A stretch of DNA of 64,000 bases from JAJNPS01 sp031378845 (GTDB taxonomy: Bacteria; Pseudomonadota; Alphaproteobacteria; Rhodobacterales; Rhodobacteraceae), in the NCBI GenBank assembly GCA_031378845.1, contig JANNES010000018.1:186001-250000 (forward strand), read 5' to 3'. The notes under the pieces are model-generated. The model ran no database searches. It saw nothing but the letters and a program-made list of their open reading frames with translations, and was not told where the DNA came from. Below are positions 42,218-50,261 of this stretch, piece by piece; the first letter of the stretch is position 1, and each line of letters opens with the position of its first letter. The position numbers and the translations under genes are program-made.

Positions 42218-42577
42218 CTACTCCGCCGCAACATCCTTGAACTTGATCGACTCGCCGCAACCACAGGCCTCGGCCACATTCGGATTGCGGAACTTGAATC
42301 CGGCAGCCAGCAGGTCGATCTCGTAATCGATCTCGGTGCCGATCAGGAACATCTGCGCCATCGGGGCGATCATCACGCGTGCGCCGTCTTGTTCGACGAC
42401 CTCGTCCAGCGGGTTGACCGACGACACGTAGTCCATGGTATATTCCATGCCTGCGCAGCCACCCTTCTTGACACCGATGCGCAAGCCGGAAGAGCCCTGC
42501 TTTTCCATCAGCCGCGCGATTTGTGCGGCGGCGGTTGGGGTCATGGTGACGGCGGCTTTGCCGGGAAGTGCGAACAT
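42218..42577 (-). CDS. sufA: A-type Fe-S cluster carrier (IscA/SufA/HesB family)
   Basis: 119 residues. The three conserved cysteines are present: one in GVKKGGCAGMEYTMDYV (about 35-51) and two in AEACGCGESIKF (about 104-115). The domain begins MTPTAAAQIARLMEKQG. It carries nascent Fe-S clusters to apoproteins. In relatives such a gene is often next to a sufT-type gene. Here sufT lies 1.5 kb upstream, separated by the satD/DUF3307 pair. Its ribosome site (GAGG) lies in the 22-base gap after the DUF3307 stop. Confidence 0.93.
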   Translation of the reverse strand: MFALPGKAAVTMTPTAAAQIARLMEKQGSSGLRIGVKKGGCAGMEYTMDYVSSVNPLDEVVEQDGARVMIAPMAQMFLIGTEIDYEIDLLAAGFKFRNPNVAEACGCGESIKFKDVAAE

Positions 42578-42599
42578 GGGAGCCTCGCTTTACATATAA

Positions 42600-43313
42600 C
42601 TAGGGTAGCAGATCGGGAATTCCAAGGGAAGGCAGCAGCGTTAACAGGGCAACCACGCCCGCCGACACGATGATGGCCCAGCCAAAGGATGCAAGCGTAC
42701 CGATGATGACATATTCGCTGAGCTTGCCTTCGTCTTTCACCGCACCAAAGCGCAGCACCGATTTTGCGGCGATCAGAAAGCCGATACCAGCCGCTTGACC
42801 GGTCAGAATTAGCACGTAGATCAACCCCCGCTCCAGCGTGCCGATGACGCGGCCCCCATTGCGTAGGCCCGATGGCGTGTCGTCCGCCCAAGGCTGCATC
42901 AGCATGCCAATGGCATAGCCGCCCGCCTGAGTGACAAGGATCAGGCCTGCCAGCAGGACCATGACGCTGATAAGCCATGGGGTGTTTGCCCAAATGCCCG
43001 TTGCCCACAAATCGGGCTGCAGGGCGGCAACGGCGATGATGCTGGCCAGATGCGCTGCTTGATCGACCAGAAAGGGGCGCAAGCGGGGCGGGAAATACGC
43101 GGCTTTAACGGCGTCTATCGCCATGTGAACAGCCGCCAGAACGAAGATCAGCGGGTGCAGATTTCCGGTCATGACAATCGCCGTCGCCAGCACTACTGCG
43201 ATATGGGCCAGCATCGGCAGTGTCTGGCGTTTGTTTTGCACCATCCAGTTGGTCTGGAACAGAAAGTCGGCAAGGGTGTGGGCGAAAAGGAGGGCTGTGA
43301 AGGTTTCGATCAT
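42600..43313 (-). CDS. DUF3307 multi-pass membrane protein, partner of SatD
   Basis: 237 residues from ATG 43313, which overlaps the satD stop (ATGA). The DUF3307 signature is at the N-terminus: FAHTLADFLFQTNWMVQNKR (about 10-29), followed by HIAVVLATAIVMTG and AAVHMAIDAVKAAYFPPRLR (about 60-79), with conserved His and Asp residues near the membrane. About seven membrane spans are apparent. Coupled translation with a soluble SatD protein suggests a two-component sensor/effector unit. The activity is unknown. An alternative is a membrane hydrolase, given the His/Asp residues. Confidence 0.85.
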   Translation of the reverse strand: MIETFTALLFAHTLADFLFQTNWMVQNKRQTLPMLAHIAVVLATAIVMTGNLHPLIFVLAAVHMAIDAVKAAYFPPRLRPFLVDQAAHLASIIAVAALQPDLWATGIWANTPWLISVMVLLAGLILVTQAGGYAIGMLMQPWADDTPSGLRNGGRVIGTLERGLIYVLILTGQAAGIGFLIAAKSVLRFGAVKDEGKLSEYVIIGTLASFGWAIIVSAGVVALLTLLPSLGIPDLLP

Positions 43314-43945
43314 GCTGCAAACCATTCGCCTGGGTTGAAAGGACGATTCGCGTCCCACAACGGTTCATATCCCGCACCGTCCAGGCGTGCCTTGAAGGCT
43401 TGGCGACTGATGCCAAGTTCCTCGGCTGATTTGCGTGGTTCGGGTGGATTGCAGCGGAATGCCAATGCTATTGCTTCGGCTTGTTGGGGCGACCAGCGGG
43501 ACGATTGCCAGTCCAGGTAGGAAAACAGCGGCCTTTGCCATTTTGCGTCTGCAGTCTGGCTGAAAAAGACAAGCCGATCAGTTGTCATGTCATCCAGTTC
43601 GCGACCGGATGAGATAAAAACGTCGCCACTTGCACTTGCGAGTCCAGACTGAGGAAGAACAGACACTCCACCCGTCGCAACCGCAATTCGGGTCTGGGCG
43701 AGGGCAGGGCGGCTGTGCAGATTGGCCAGCACCAAGACGGTCAAGCGAAACACGCGTGCCGCGTCTGGGCAGTACATTTGCCAGCCATCACCGCGAAAGC
43801 GGGCAAAACGAATATCAAGCCCGCTGATTTCCGCCTCATGCGTCGCTATGCCTTCAAGCACTTCCATCGCACCATCAACCGCCGCCTGCCCGGCTTGGGT
43901 TGAGGCAATCAGATCTCCGGTAAGGACTGTGGCAATAGGCTCCAT
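43310..43945 (-). CDS. SatD family protein: cyclase-like N-domain plus C-terminal helix-turn-helix
   Basis: 211 residues from ATG 43945. The N-terminal about 120 residues carry motifs in the order of class III nucleotidyl cyclases: VLTGDLIAST (Asp11, cf. metal Asp), FARFRGDGWQMYC (Gly52-Asp53, cf. GD motif), TRIAVATGGVSV (86-97, cf. RIGIHTG) and SGDVFISSGRELDD (107-119, cf. GxxVNxAARL, with the Asn replaced). The C-terminus is an HTH (SPQQAEAIALAF; RKSAEELGISRQAFKARLDG, about 171-190). It may be a nucleotide-sensing autoregulator or an active cyclase. SatD resemblance is from memory, and the cyclase relation is my inference. It overlaps the DUF3307 gene. Confidence 0.82.
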   Translation of the reverse strand: MEPIATVLTGDLIASTQAGQAAVDGAMEVLEGIATHEAEISGLDIRFARFRGDGWQMYCPDAARVFRLTVLVLANLHSRPALAQTRIAVATGGVSVLPQSGLASASGDVFISSGRELDDMTTDRLVFFSQTADAKWQRPLFSYLDWQSSRWSPQQAEAIALAFRCNPPEPRKSAEELGISRQAFKARLDGAGYEPLWDANRPFNPGEWFAA

Positions 43946-43951
43946 CCGCAA

Positions 43952-44020
43952 GTTATAAGGCTTGCAATGGCAAAATGCAAGTCTATTAGATTGCAATGCT
44001 AAAATGCAAGTCTAGTAGCT
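43952..44020 (-). promoter_or_regulatory. satD promoter embedded in two tandem 29-bp dyad repeats
   Basis: Repeats 43962-43990 and 43991-44019 differ at only a few positions. Each holds an inverted repeat TTGCA-N9-TGCAA (the first extended to CTTGCA/TGCAAG). On the minus strand a -35-like TTGCAT (43980-43975), a 17-base spacer and a -10-like TATAAC (43957-43952) fit a vegetative promoter. Only 6 bases separate the -10 from the ATG, so the transcript should be nearly leaderless. Dyads overlapping the promoter look like operators, most simply for SatD itself. Confidence 0.65.
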
Positions 44021-44052
44021 TGCCATATTGGTCCGCAACCTCTCAGACTTGC

Positions 44053-44418
44053 CTACATGAACCCAAGTTCCAGCTTGGCTTCGTCCGACATCATCTCCAT
44101 GCCCCAGGGCGGATCGAATGTCATCTGCACGTCGACCTGCTTGATCCCGGCAACCGATCCAACGGCATCTGCGACCCAACCGGGCATTTCGCCCGCAACG
44201 GGGCAGCCGGGCGCTGTCAGTGTCATGGTGATGTCAACGGCGCTCTCAGGGTCGATGTCGATGGTGTATACAAGACCAAGGTCAAAGATGTTGACCGGAA
44301 TCTCGGGATCAAACACCGTCCGGCAGGCATCTACCACGGTCTGATAGAGCGGATGTTCGGTGCTGGAGGGTCGGATCAAAGGTGCGCCTTCGATCTTTTC
44401 CTGTGGCTGGTGCGTCAT
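44053..44418 (-). CDS. sufT: SufT/MIP18 family Fe-S assembly protein (DUF59)
   Basis: 121 residues from ATG 44418 (MTHQPQEKIEGAP). The DUF59 domain has VFDPEIPVNIFDLGLVYTID (about 35-54) and ITMTLTAPGCPVAGEMPGWV (about 63-82), with the conserved Cys, then the family C-terminus FDPPWGMEMMSDEAKLELGF. It is involved in Fe-S cluster maturation. It is transcribed towards the satD module and sufA. The 200 bases upstream, to ssb, show no feature I can define beyond an AT-rich patch near 44460. Confidence 0.93.
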   Translation of the reverse strand: MTHQPQEKIEGAPLIRPSSTEHPLYQTVVDACRTVFDPEIPVNIFDLGLVYTIDIDPESAVDITMTLTAPGCPVAGEMPGWVADAVGSVAGIKQVDVQMTFDPPWGMEMMSDEAKLELGFM

Positions 44419-44621
44419 GTTATTCTCGCCCGGACTGACCGTCTCTTGTTCCTGAGCGATTATATAGGGAAATATTGCGCAAGGTCCAGCCGTCGTGACA
44501 GGCCTGCCGATCAAGCGGGCGCGCGCGCATCAATACCATGCCCGGTGTCTGGACCGCGTCCAAGTTCGGTCCATCACCTACACCCGCCCGGCAGCACCAA
44601 AGCTGTCAGACCCGAGGGGAC

Positions 44622-45128
44622 TCAGAACGGAATTTCGTCATCGAGATCAGACCGGCTGCCGCCTGCGCCCGCAGAACTTGAACGACCGCCGCCGCTGGAA
44701 CCACCACCAGACTGGCCGCCAAAATCATCATTGCCGCCGCGATCTTCATAGCCACCTGAACTGCCAGATCCGCCATCGCGGCCGCCGAGCAATGTCAGTT
44801 CGCCACGGAACTGGCGCAACACCACCTCTGTCGTGTAGCGATCTGCACCGGACTGGTCTTGCCATTTGCGCGTTTCCAGCTGGCCCTCGATATACACCGT
44901 CGAGCCCTTTTTCAGGTATTGTTCCGCGATCTTGCCAAGCGCCTCGTTGAAAATCGCGACAGAATGCCATTCGGTGCGTTCCTTGCGTTCGCCACTGGCT
45001 TTGTCGCGCCAAGATTCCGATGTGGCGATCCGCAAGTTCACGACTTTGCCGCCATTGGGAAAGCTGCGCACCTCAGGGTCGCGCCCCAGATTGCCGACGA
45101 TGATAACTTTGTTGACCGACCCCGCCAT
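44622..45128 (-). CDS. ssb: Single-stranded DNA-binding protein
   Basis: 168 residues. The OB fold begins MAGSVNKVIIVGNLGRDPEV, with RTEWHSVAIFNEALGKIAEQ and YLKKGSTVYIEGQLETRKWQ (about 60-92), including the aromatic residues that stack on DNA. A Gly/Ser-rich linker follows, and the acidic tip is DLDDEIPF, which recruits partner proteins. Tetramers coat ssDNA in replication and repair. It is divergent from the lytic transglycosylase gene across 238 bases that must contain both promoters. I did not find a clear alphaproteobacterial SOS box (GTTC-N7-GTTC) there. Confidence 0.96.
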   Translation of the reverse strand: MAGSVNKVIIVGNLGRDPEVRSFPNGGKVVNLRIATSESWRDKASGERKERTEWHSVAIFNEALGKIAEQYLKKGSTVYIEGQLETRKWQDQSGADRYTTEVVLRQFRGELTLLGGRDGGSGSSGGYEDRGGNDDFGGQSGGGSSGGGRSSSAGAGGSRSDLDDEIPF

Positions 45129-45366
45129 AGCGCGCTCCCTGATTCCCTATGCCCTGGCAGGTTCGCCAAGTTTGGTTAACAAAATCCTATAGCGTTCCAG
45201 ACAGGACCTCGCAACCAACACCGAGCGACTTGCAGAGGTCCGCTGATCTTTGCCGAGGCTTGTGCAGTCCAGCAATCACGGGACTGGAACGGACGTCCAA
45301 AAGCCCTATACTGCGGAACTGGGGGGCGCTGATGCGTCTCGTGAGTTGTCTGCCATAGGGTGTGGG

Positions 45367-45990
45367 ATGCTGACGGTCGCACGGCGCAAGAGAGCGCTTT
45401 CATTGGTGTGTCTTGCGCTGCTCTTTGGCGGCCCGCCTGCGTTTGCCGAAGGGTTGAGCCTTAGTGGATCGTCAAAGTCCCGCAATGCCATATTCGGCTC
45501 CCAAGCCGAACTGTTGGACGGGCGCCTGTCCAAGCAATACAGCGGCTCGGAACGTTTGACGCCGAACGCCAAGAAGAAAAAAGCCGCCAGTGCAGCGGAC
45601 GACGTTGCACCCCGTTACAGCGGCAGCTATCGCGGCGAATACATCGAGGTGGCGAAGGCCGCCGCAGCCAAGCATGGCGTCCCCGAAGACATGTTCCTGC
45701 GGCTCGTTCAGCAAGAATCTGGTTGGAACCCGACGGCGGTTTCGTCCAAGGGGGCGACCGGGCTGGCGCAACTGATGCCTGCGACGGCGATACGGCTTGG
45801 CGTCGATATCGACAACCCGTCCGAAAATCTTGACGGTGGCGCGCGCTATCTGCGCATGATGTATGATAAATTCGGCACCTGGCGACTGGCGCTGGCGGCC
45901 TATAACGCAGGCCCGGGTGCGGTCGAGGAACATGACGGCATCCCGCCCTATGACGAGACGCAGAATTACGTTCTGGCCATTTTGGGGTAG
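45367..45990 (+). CDS. Lytic transglycosylase (SLT domain), secreted
   Basis: 207 residues from ATG 45367, which gives a proper signal peptide (MLTVARRKRALSLVCLALLF...AFAEG, cleavage near residue 27). The SLT domain has the catalytic Glu in FLRLVQQESGWNPTAVSSKG (about 110-129), GLAQLMPATAIRLGV (about 132-146) and LALAAYNAGPGAVEEHDGIP. It cleaves peptidoglycan glycan strands to 1,6-anhydromuramic acid ends in the periplasm. A basic linker (NAKKKKAA) precedes the domain. It is divergent from ssb. Confidence 0.92.
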   Translation: MLTVARRKRALSLVCLALLFGGPPAFAEGLSLSGSSKSRNAIFGSQAELLDGRLSKQYSGSERLTPNAKKKKAASAADDVAPRYSGSYRGEYIEVAKAAAAKHGVPEDMFLRLVQQESGWNPTAVSSKGATGLAQLMPATAIRLGVDIDNPSENLDGGARYLRMMYDKFGTWRLALAAYNAGPGAVEEHDGIPPYDETQNYVLAILG

Positions 45991-46023
45991 TCTCGTCGTA
46001 CCTTCCGCCAAAAAGGTGGCACC

Positions 46024-46650
46024 TTGGGACCCGTCATTGTCGACCCCGCCAAGATACATGAGTTCGTCGACGCTGATGGTATTCATCAGTGGCTTTCGGC
46101 GCATCATGACACCCAAGACGACGTCTGGATCAAGATCCATAAGGTTGCTTCAGGTCTGCCGTCGATCACCCCAATGCAGGCGATAGAAGTCGTGCTGTGC
46201 TGGGGATGGATCGACGCGATCCGCAAAGGCTTTGACGACAAGAGCTATTTGCAGCGCTACACAACGCGCGGCCGCAAAAGCATCTGGAGCCAGATCAATG
46301 TCGCGACCGTTGCCCGTCTCGTCGACCAAGGCAGGATGACAGATCATGGGCTAAAGCATGTTGAAGCGGCCAAAGCCGATGGTCGTTGGGACAAGGCGTA
46401 TCAAAGCGGGAAGAACATGAAATTTCCCGGTGACCTGCAACATGCCATCGACGCCGAGCCGCAAGCCAAAGAAATGCTTGGAAAACTCCGCGCGCAGAAC
46501 CGTTTTGCGTTGGCGTTTCTGACACACAACATGAAAACTGAGGTTGGGCGCAAACGAAAGATCGAAAGCTTTGTTGCGATGCTGATGCGCGGCGAGACGA
46601 TCTATCCCCAAGTCAAAACATCTGCGCGGGCGGACAACAAGCCCGCCTGA
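46024..46650 (+). CDS. YdeI/OmpD-associated family protein
   Basis: 208 residues from a TTG start. No ATG or GTG in frame preserves the conserved N-terminus. Family motifs are DVWIKIHKVASGLPSITPMQ (about 37-56), AIEVVLCWGWIDAIRKGFDD (about 57-76), and QRYTTRGRKSIWSQINVATV (about 81-100). The C-terminal part ends with a basic helix (VGRKRKIESFVAMLMRGE) resembling the YdeI tail. Members have been linked to stress and bacteriocin or peptide tolerance, but no reaction is known. It lies convergent with the peptide ABC transporter operon, with an 8-base gap. Confidence 0.87.
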   Translation: MGPVIVDPAKIHEFVDADGIHQWLSAHHDTQDDVWIKIHKVASGLPSITPMQAIEVVLCWGWIDAIRKGFDDKSYLQRYTTRGRKSIWSQINVATVARLVDQGRMTDHGLKHVEAAKADGRWDKAYQSGKNMKFPGDLQHAIDAEPQAKEMLGKLRAQNRFALAFLTHNMKTEVGRKRKIESFVAMLMRGETIYPQVKTSARADNKPA

Positions 46651-46658
46651 GCCTTGCT

Positions 46659-48746
46659 TTACTCCGCCGCGATCTTGATCACCGGTTCCATCGTCGCGAA
46701 GATCTCTCTGCTCAGGTGGCATTTGATCTGATGCCCGCCTTCCAGAATTTGAACCGGCGGCATTTCGGTGTCGCACAGCCCGTTCGGCACCTGCGATTTC
46801 CACCGGCAACGGGTCTGGAAGGGGCAACCGGGCGGTGGGTTCATTGCCGAGGGAATGTCGCCTTCAAGCACGATGCGTTTGCGGATCACCTTGGTGTCGG
46901 CGATCGGCACGGCTGACAAAAGCGCCTCGGTATAGGGGTGATAGGGCGGATTGAACACCTGATCGGTGGTGCCCATTTCGACCACGTGGCCCAGATACAT
47001 CACCATGACGCGGTCGCTGAGGTAGCGCACGATGCTGAGGTCATGGCTGATGAACAAGAGCGTTGTCTTGTTCTCGCGCTGGATGTCCATCAAGAGATCG
47101 GTTACCGCGGCCTGCACCGACACATCGAGTGCTGATACCGGTTCATCGGCCACAACGACCTTGGCACCACCGGCAAAGGCGCGGGCGATGCCGACGCGTT
47201 GTTTCTGGCCACCGGAGAGCTGGCGGGGCATACGCTCGGCAAAGGCGCGGGGCAGCTTCACGAGATCCATCAGTTCGAGCATGCGGGCGCTGCGTTCGGC
47301 GTCTGATTTGCCGTATTTGAAGATCTCAAGCGCGCGGATGATCTGGCGGCCCACGTTCATCGACGGGTTCAGCGTGTCAAACGGGTTCTGGAACACCATC
47401 TGCACCTGACTGACAGTGTCGGTGTTGCGCTGCTGGATGGGCGTGGACTGGACGTTTTCATCAAACAGCATGATCGAGCCAGAGGTCGCGGTTTCCAGCC
47501 CCATCAGCACCTTGGCAAAGGTGGACTTGCCGCAGCCGGATTCGCCCACAATTGCAAGTGTTTCGCCCTCGCGGGCCTCGAAACTCAGCGTCTCATTGGC
47601 CTTGACGACTTTCTTGGTGCCGCCGCCAAAAGCACCGCCCGATACGGAATAGTATTTTCTGAGGTCCTCCATCTTCAGGACGACCCTGCCGAGTTCGGCC
47701 TTTTTCTTTACGGCCTTTATGGGCGGCGGGGCATCCCAGTCGATCTCGGACCACTTCACGCAGCGCGATTCGTGACGGTCGCCGCCCGGAATGGGCGACA
47801 TCGGCACGTCGCCCGCATCGCAGCGCCCGGCCTGAAAGTAGTCGCAGCGCGGTCCGAAATTGCATCCCGGCGGGCGTTCATGCGGCAGAGGAAAGTTGCC
47901 GGGAATAGAGATCAGGGGGCGCGAGTTCTTGTCGGCACCGGGCAGCGGGATCGAGCGGAACAGCGCTTGGGTATAGGGGTGGCGCATGGTGTCGAAGACT
48001 TCGGCCACGTCGCCCGTTTCCACCGCCTCGCCCGAATACATCACGCAAATCCGGTCGCAGACATCCATGATCAGGCCAAGGTTGTGGCTGATGAACAAGA
48101 TTGACGTGCCGTACTTTTCGCTCAGCGCCCGGACAAGATCGACGATCCCCGCCTCGACGGTCACATCAAGTGCTGTCGTTGGCTCATCCAGGATCAGAAG
48201 GGCGGGTTTGGACATCAGCGCCATCGCGATGACGATACGCTGCTGCTGGCCACCCGAAAGCTGGTGGGGATAGGCGTTGATGATGCGGTCGGGGTCGGGC
48301 AGGCGCACGTCCGCCACGATCTGGCGCGCAAGCTTCCACGCGTCGGCCTTGGACATGCCTTCGTGGATCATCGGCACTTCGGCCAGTTGCGCGCCGATCT
48401 TCATCGCGGGGTTCAGCGATGCCATCGGTTCTTGGTAGATCATCGCGATTTCCGAGCCGCGGATCATGCGCAGGGCTTCGTCATCCATGTTGGTGAGGTC
48501 GCGACCCTTGAACTTGATCGACCCACCAGTGATGCGCCCGTTCTTGCCCAGATAGCGCATGACCGCCAGTGCCACGGTGGATTTGCCGCAGCCGCTCTCG
48601 CCCACCAGCCCCATCGATTCGCCTGCACGGACAGTGCAGGAAAAATCCATCACGGCAGGAATTTCGCGCAGCCGCGTGAAAAAGCTGATCGAGAGATTGT
48701 TGATCTCGAGGATCGGTTGAGACGGGTCCCAAGTGGTATCAGACAT
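46659..48746 (-). CDS. Peptide ABC transporter ATP-binding protein, fused DppD-DppF type
   Basis: 695 residues with two complete nucleotide-binding domains. Walker A motifs GESGCGKST are at about 49-57 and 401-409. Signature motifs are HQLSGGQQQRIVIAMAL (about 160-180) and RQLSGGQKQRVGIARAF (about 510). Each half ends with the oligopeptide-transporter C-terminal domain that has clustered cysteines (PPGCNFGPRCDYFQAGRCD and PPGCPFQTRCRWKSQ). One chain thus replaces separate DppD and DppF. It energises import of peptides or similar compounds. It is the last gene of the operon. Confidence 0.95.
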   Translation of the reverse strand: MSDTTWDPSQPILEINNLSISFFTRLREIPAVMDFSCTVRAGESMGLVGESGCGKSTVALAVMRYLGKNGRITGGSIKFKGRDLTNMDDEALRMIRGSEIAMIYQEPMASLNPAMKIGAQLAEVPMIHEGMSKADAWKLARQIVADVRLPDPDRIINAYPHQLSGGQQQRIVIAMALMSKPALLILDEPTTALDVTVEAGIVDLVRALSEKYGTSILFISHNLGLIMDVCDRICVMYSGEAVETGDVAEVFDTMRHPYTQALFRSIPLPGADKNSRPLISIPGNFPLPHERPPGCNFGPRCDYFQAGRCDAGDVPMSPIPGGDRHESRCVKWSEIDWDAPPPIKAVKKKAELGRVVLKMEDLRKYYSVSGGAFGGGTKKVVKANETLSFEAREGETLAIVGESGCGKSTFAKVLMGLETATSGSIMLFDENVQSTPIQQRNTDTVSQVQMVFQNPFDTLNPSMNVGRQIIRALEIFKYGKSDAERSARMLELMDLVKLPRAFAERMPRQLSGGQKQRVGIARAFAGGAKVVVADEPVSALDVSVQAAVTDLLMDIQRENKTTLLFISHDLSIVRYLSDRVMVMYLGHVVEMGTTDQVFNPPYHPYTEALLSAVPIADTKVIRKRIVLEGDIPSAMNPPPGCPFQTRCRWKSQVPNGLCDTEMPPVQILEGGHQIKCHLSREIFATMEPVIKIAAE

Positions 48747-48776
48747 GGCAGCCTCGCGATTATGCTGGGTGCGGAA

Positions 48777-48823
48777 CCGGGGGGCCAGCCCCCGGACCCC
48801 CGGGATATTTCATGAACAGAAAA
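48777..48823 (+). repeat. Dispersed repeat, copy 4, with GC hairpin
   Basis: CCGGGGGGCCAGCCCCCGG forms a hairpin (stem about 7 bp), followed by ACCCCCGGGATATTT, the same ending as copy 2. It lies between the ATPase and permease genes of one operon, so here it may set mRNA stability or partial termination and not full termination. Confidence 0.6.
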
Positions 48824-48829
48824 TGCGCA

Positions 48830-50251
48830 TCAGTCTCTCAGGCTTTCTTCACGCAGGCCGTCAGCCAGCAGGTTGAGGCCAAGAACCAGGCTCATCAAGG
48901 CAAGGGCAGGGGTGACGGCAGGATGCAAATAGAGCGACAAAAGCTTGCGCCCGTCGTCGATGGTGGAACCCCAGTCAGGGGATTCCGGCGACACACCGAG
49001 GCCAAAGAAGCCGAGTGTTCCCAGAAGGATTGTCGTGTAGCCGATGCGCAGGCAGAAATCGACGATCAGTGGCCCACGGGCGTTAGGCAGGATTTCCCAC
49101 AGCATGATGTACCACGGGCTTTCGCCGCGCGTCATGCCTGCGGCCACGTAGTCGCGCGCCTTGAGGTCCATCACGATGCCGCGCACGATCCGGAACACGG
49201 TGGGCGAGTTCACGAACACCACGGACACGAACACGTTCAGAAGGTTCGGCTCCATCGACCAGATGCCAAGCGGGTCGGCGTTGAAGGCCAGTCCCGAATA
49301 GGCCCAGAGCCCGATCACCAGCGTCGCGCCGACATAGAGGTTCCGCTTTGGCGGGTCGGTGAAAAATCGCGACTGGAACAGGATGCACATGAAGATGACC
49401 GGAAAGATGAAGAGCACCGCCGCGAGATAGATCGGGATCCCGGTGACGCGGATTTCCGGTGTGACCAGCAAGTAAAAGAGCAAGATCACCGGAAAGGCCA
49501 AGACGAGGTTGGCGATGAAGGACAAGATCGTGTCGAGCTTGCCGCCGAAGTAACCCGCAGGCAGGCCAAGCGTGACCCCCACCATAAAGGCAAATGCCGT
49601 AGCCGCAGGGGCGATGGTCAGCACGCGGCGCGCGCCCATCACGACCCGGCTGAACACGTCGCGGGCAAGGTGATCTGCCCCCAGCAGAAAGTAGGCGTAT
49701 TGGCCATCGACCACCTCCTTGAGCGGCATGCCGGGGGCGACGTTCTTGACTTTGCCAAACTGCTTGATCGGGTCCATCGTGATGATCAGGTCGGCAAAGA
49801 TTGCCGTGAACACCCAGAACATCACCAGCGCGAACCCGACCATGCCGACCGGGCTGTCAAAAAGCTTGCCGAGCAGGCCCAGCTTGCGCTTGAAGGTGAT
49901 GCAGGCCGCAAAGGTCGCGATCAGCGCGATCCAGACCGGCAGGAACTGCATCGCAGCGGCGCCGATGATCCCCTTGGCGGGCAGGCCCGGCATCACGATG
50001 CCGACCACGAGATAGATCAAAATCAGGCCGATGATCAGAAGGCCGATGTAGCGCACGGCAAGGGCTGCGTAGTCGAAGAGACTGCGCCGGGCGACCAGCG
50101 TGCCGCCTTGCATCGTGGCGCTGACAGAGGCGCCTGCAAAGAGCCCCAGGACAAGTTGCCCGAGAACAGCCACGGCCAATGCGGCCAACGCAGCAAACAA
50201 GATGGGGTTGAGGAGGGTTCCGGCCGTTCCGGTCCAGGTGAGCGCTTCCAT
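48830..50251 (-). CDS. Peptide ABC transporter permease, DppC type with N-terminal extension
   Basis: 473 residues from ATG 50251, with GAGGAG upstream. The C-terminal about 300 residues are a DppC-like permease: LGADHLARDVFSRVVMGARR (about 220-239) and the EAA-type loop KARDYVAAGMTRGESPWYIM (about 365-384). The N-terminal about 150 residues add extra membrane spans (two hydrophobic pairs, about 10-35 and 65-115) absent from E. coli DppC. It pairs with the DppB-type permease 10 bases upstream. The importer translocates peptides through the inner membrane. Confidence 0.92.
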   Translation of the reverse strand: MEALTWTGTAGTLLNPILFAALAALAVAVLGQLVLGLFAGASVSATMQGGTLVARRSLFDYAALAVRYIGLLIIGLILIYLVVGIVMPGLPAKGIIGAAAMQFLPVWIALIATFAACITFKRKLGLLGKLFDSPVGMVGFALVMFWVFTAIFADLIITMDPIKQFGKVKNVAPGMPLKEVVDGQYAYFLLGADHLARDVFSRVVMGARRVLTIAPAATAFAFMVGVTLGLPAGYFGGKLDTILSFIANLVLAFPVILLFYLLVTPEIRVTGIPIYLAAVLFIFPVIFMCILFQSRFFTDPPKRNLYVGATLVIGLWAYSGLAFNADPLGIWSMEPNLLNVFVSVVFVNSPTVFRIVRGIVMDLKARDYVAAGMTRGESPWYIMLWEILPNARGPLIVDFCLRIGYTTILLGTLGFFGLGVSPESPDWGSTIDDGRKLLSLYLHPAVTPALALMSLVLGLNLLADGLREESLRD

Positions 50252-50261
50252 CGGGGTCTCC

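Noticed and set aside
44419..44621. Small RNA or riboswitch upstream of sufT
   Set aside because: I could not build a convincing secondary structure or terminator. The region is ordinary sequence with one AT-rich patch.
45129..45366. SOS box controlling ssb
   Set aside because: Near matches to GTTC-N7-GTTC were looked for on both strands, but none had both half-sites at the right spacing.
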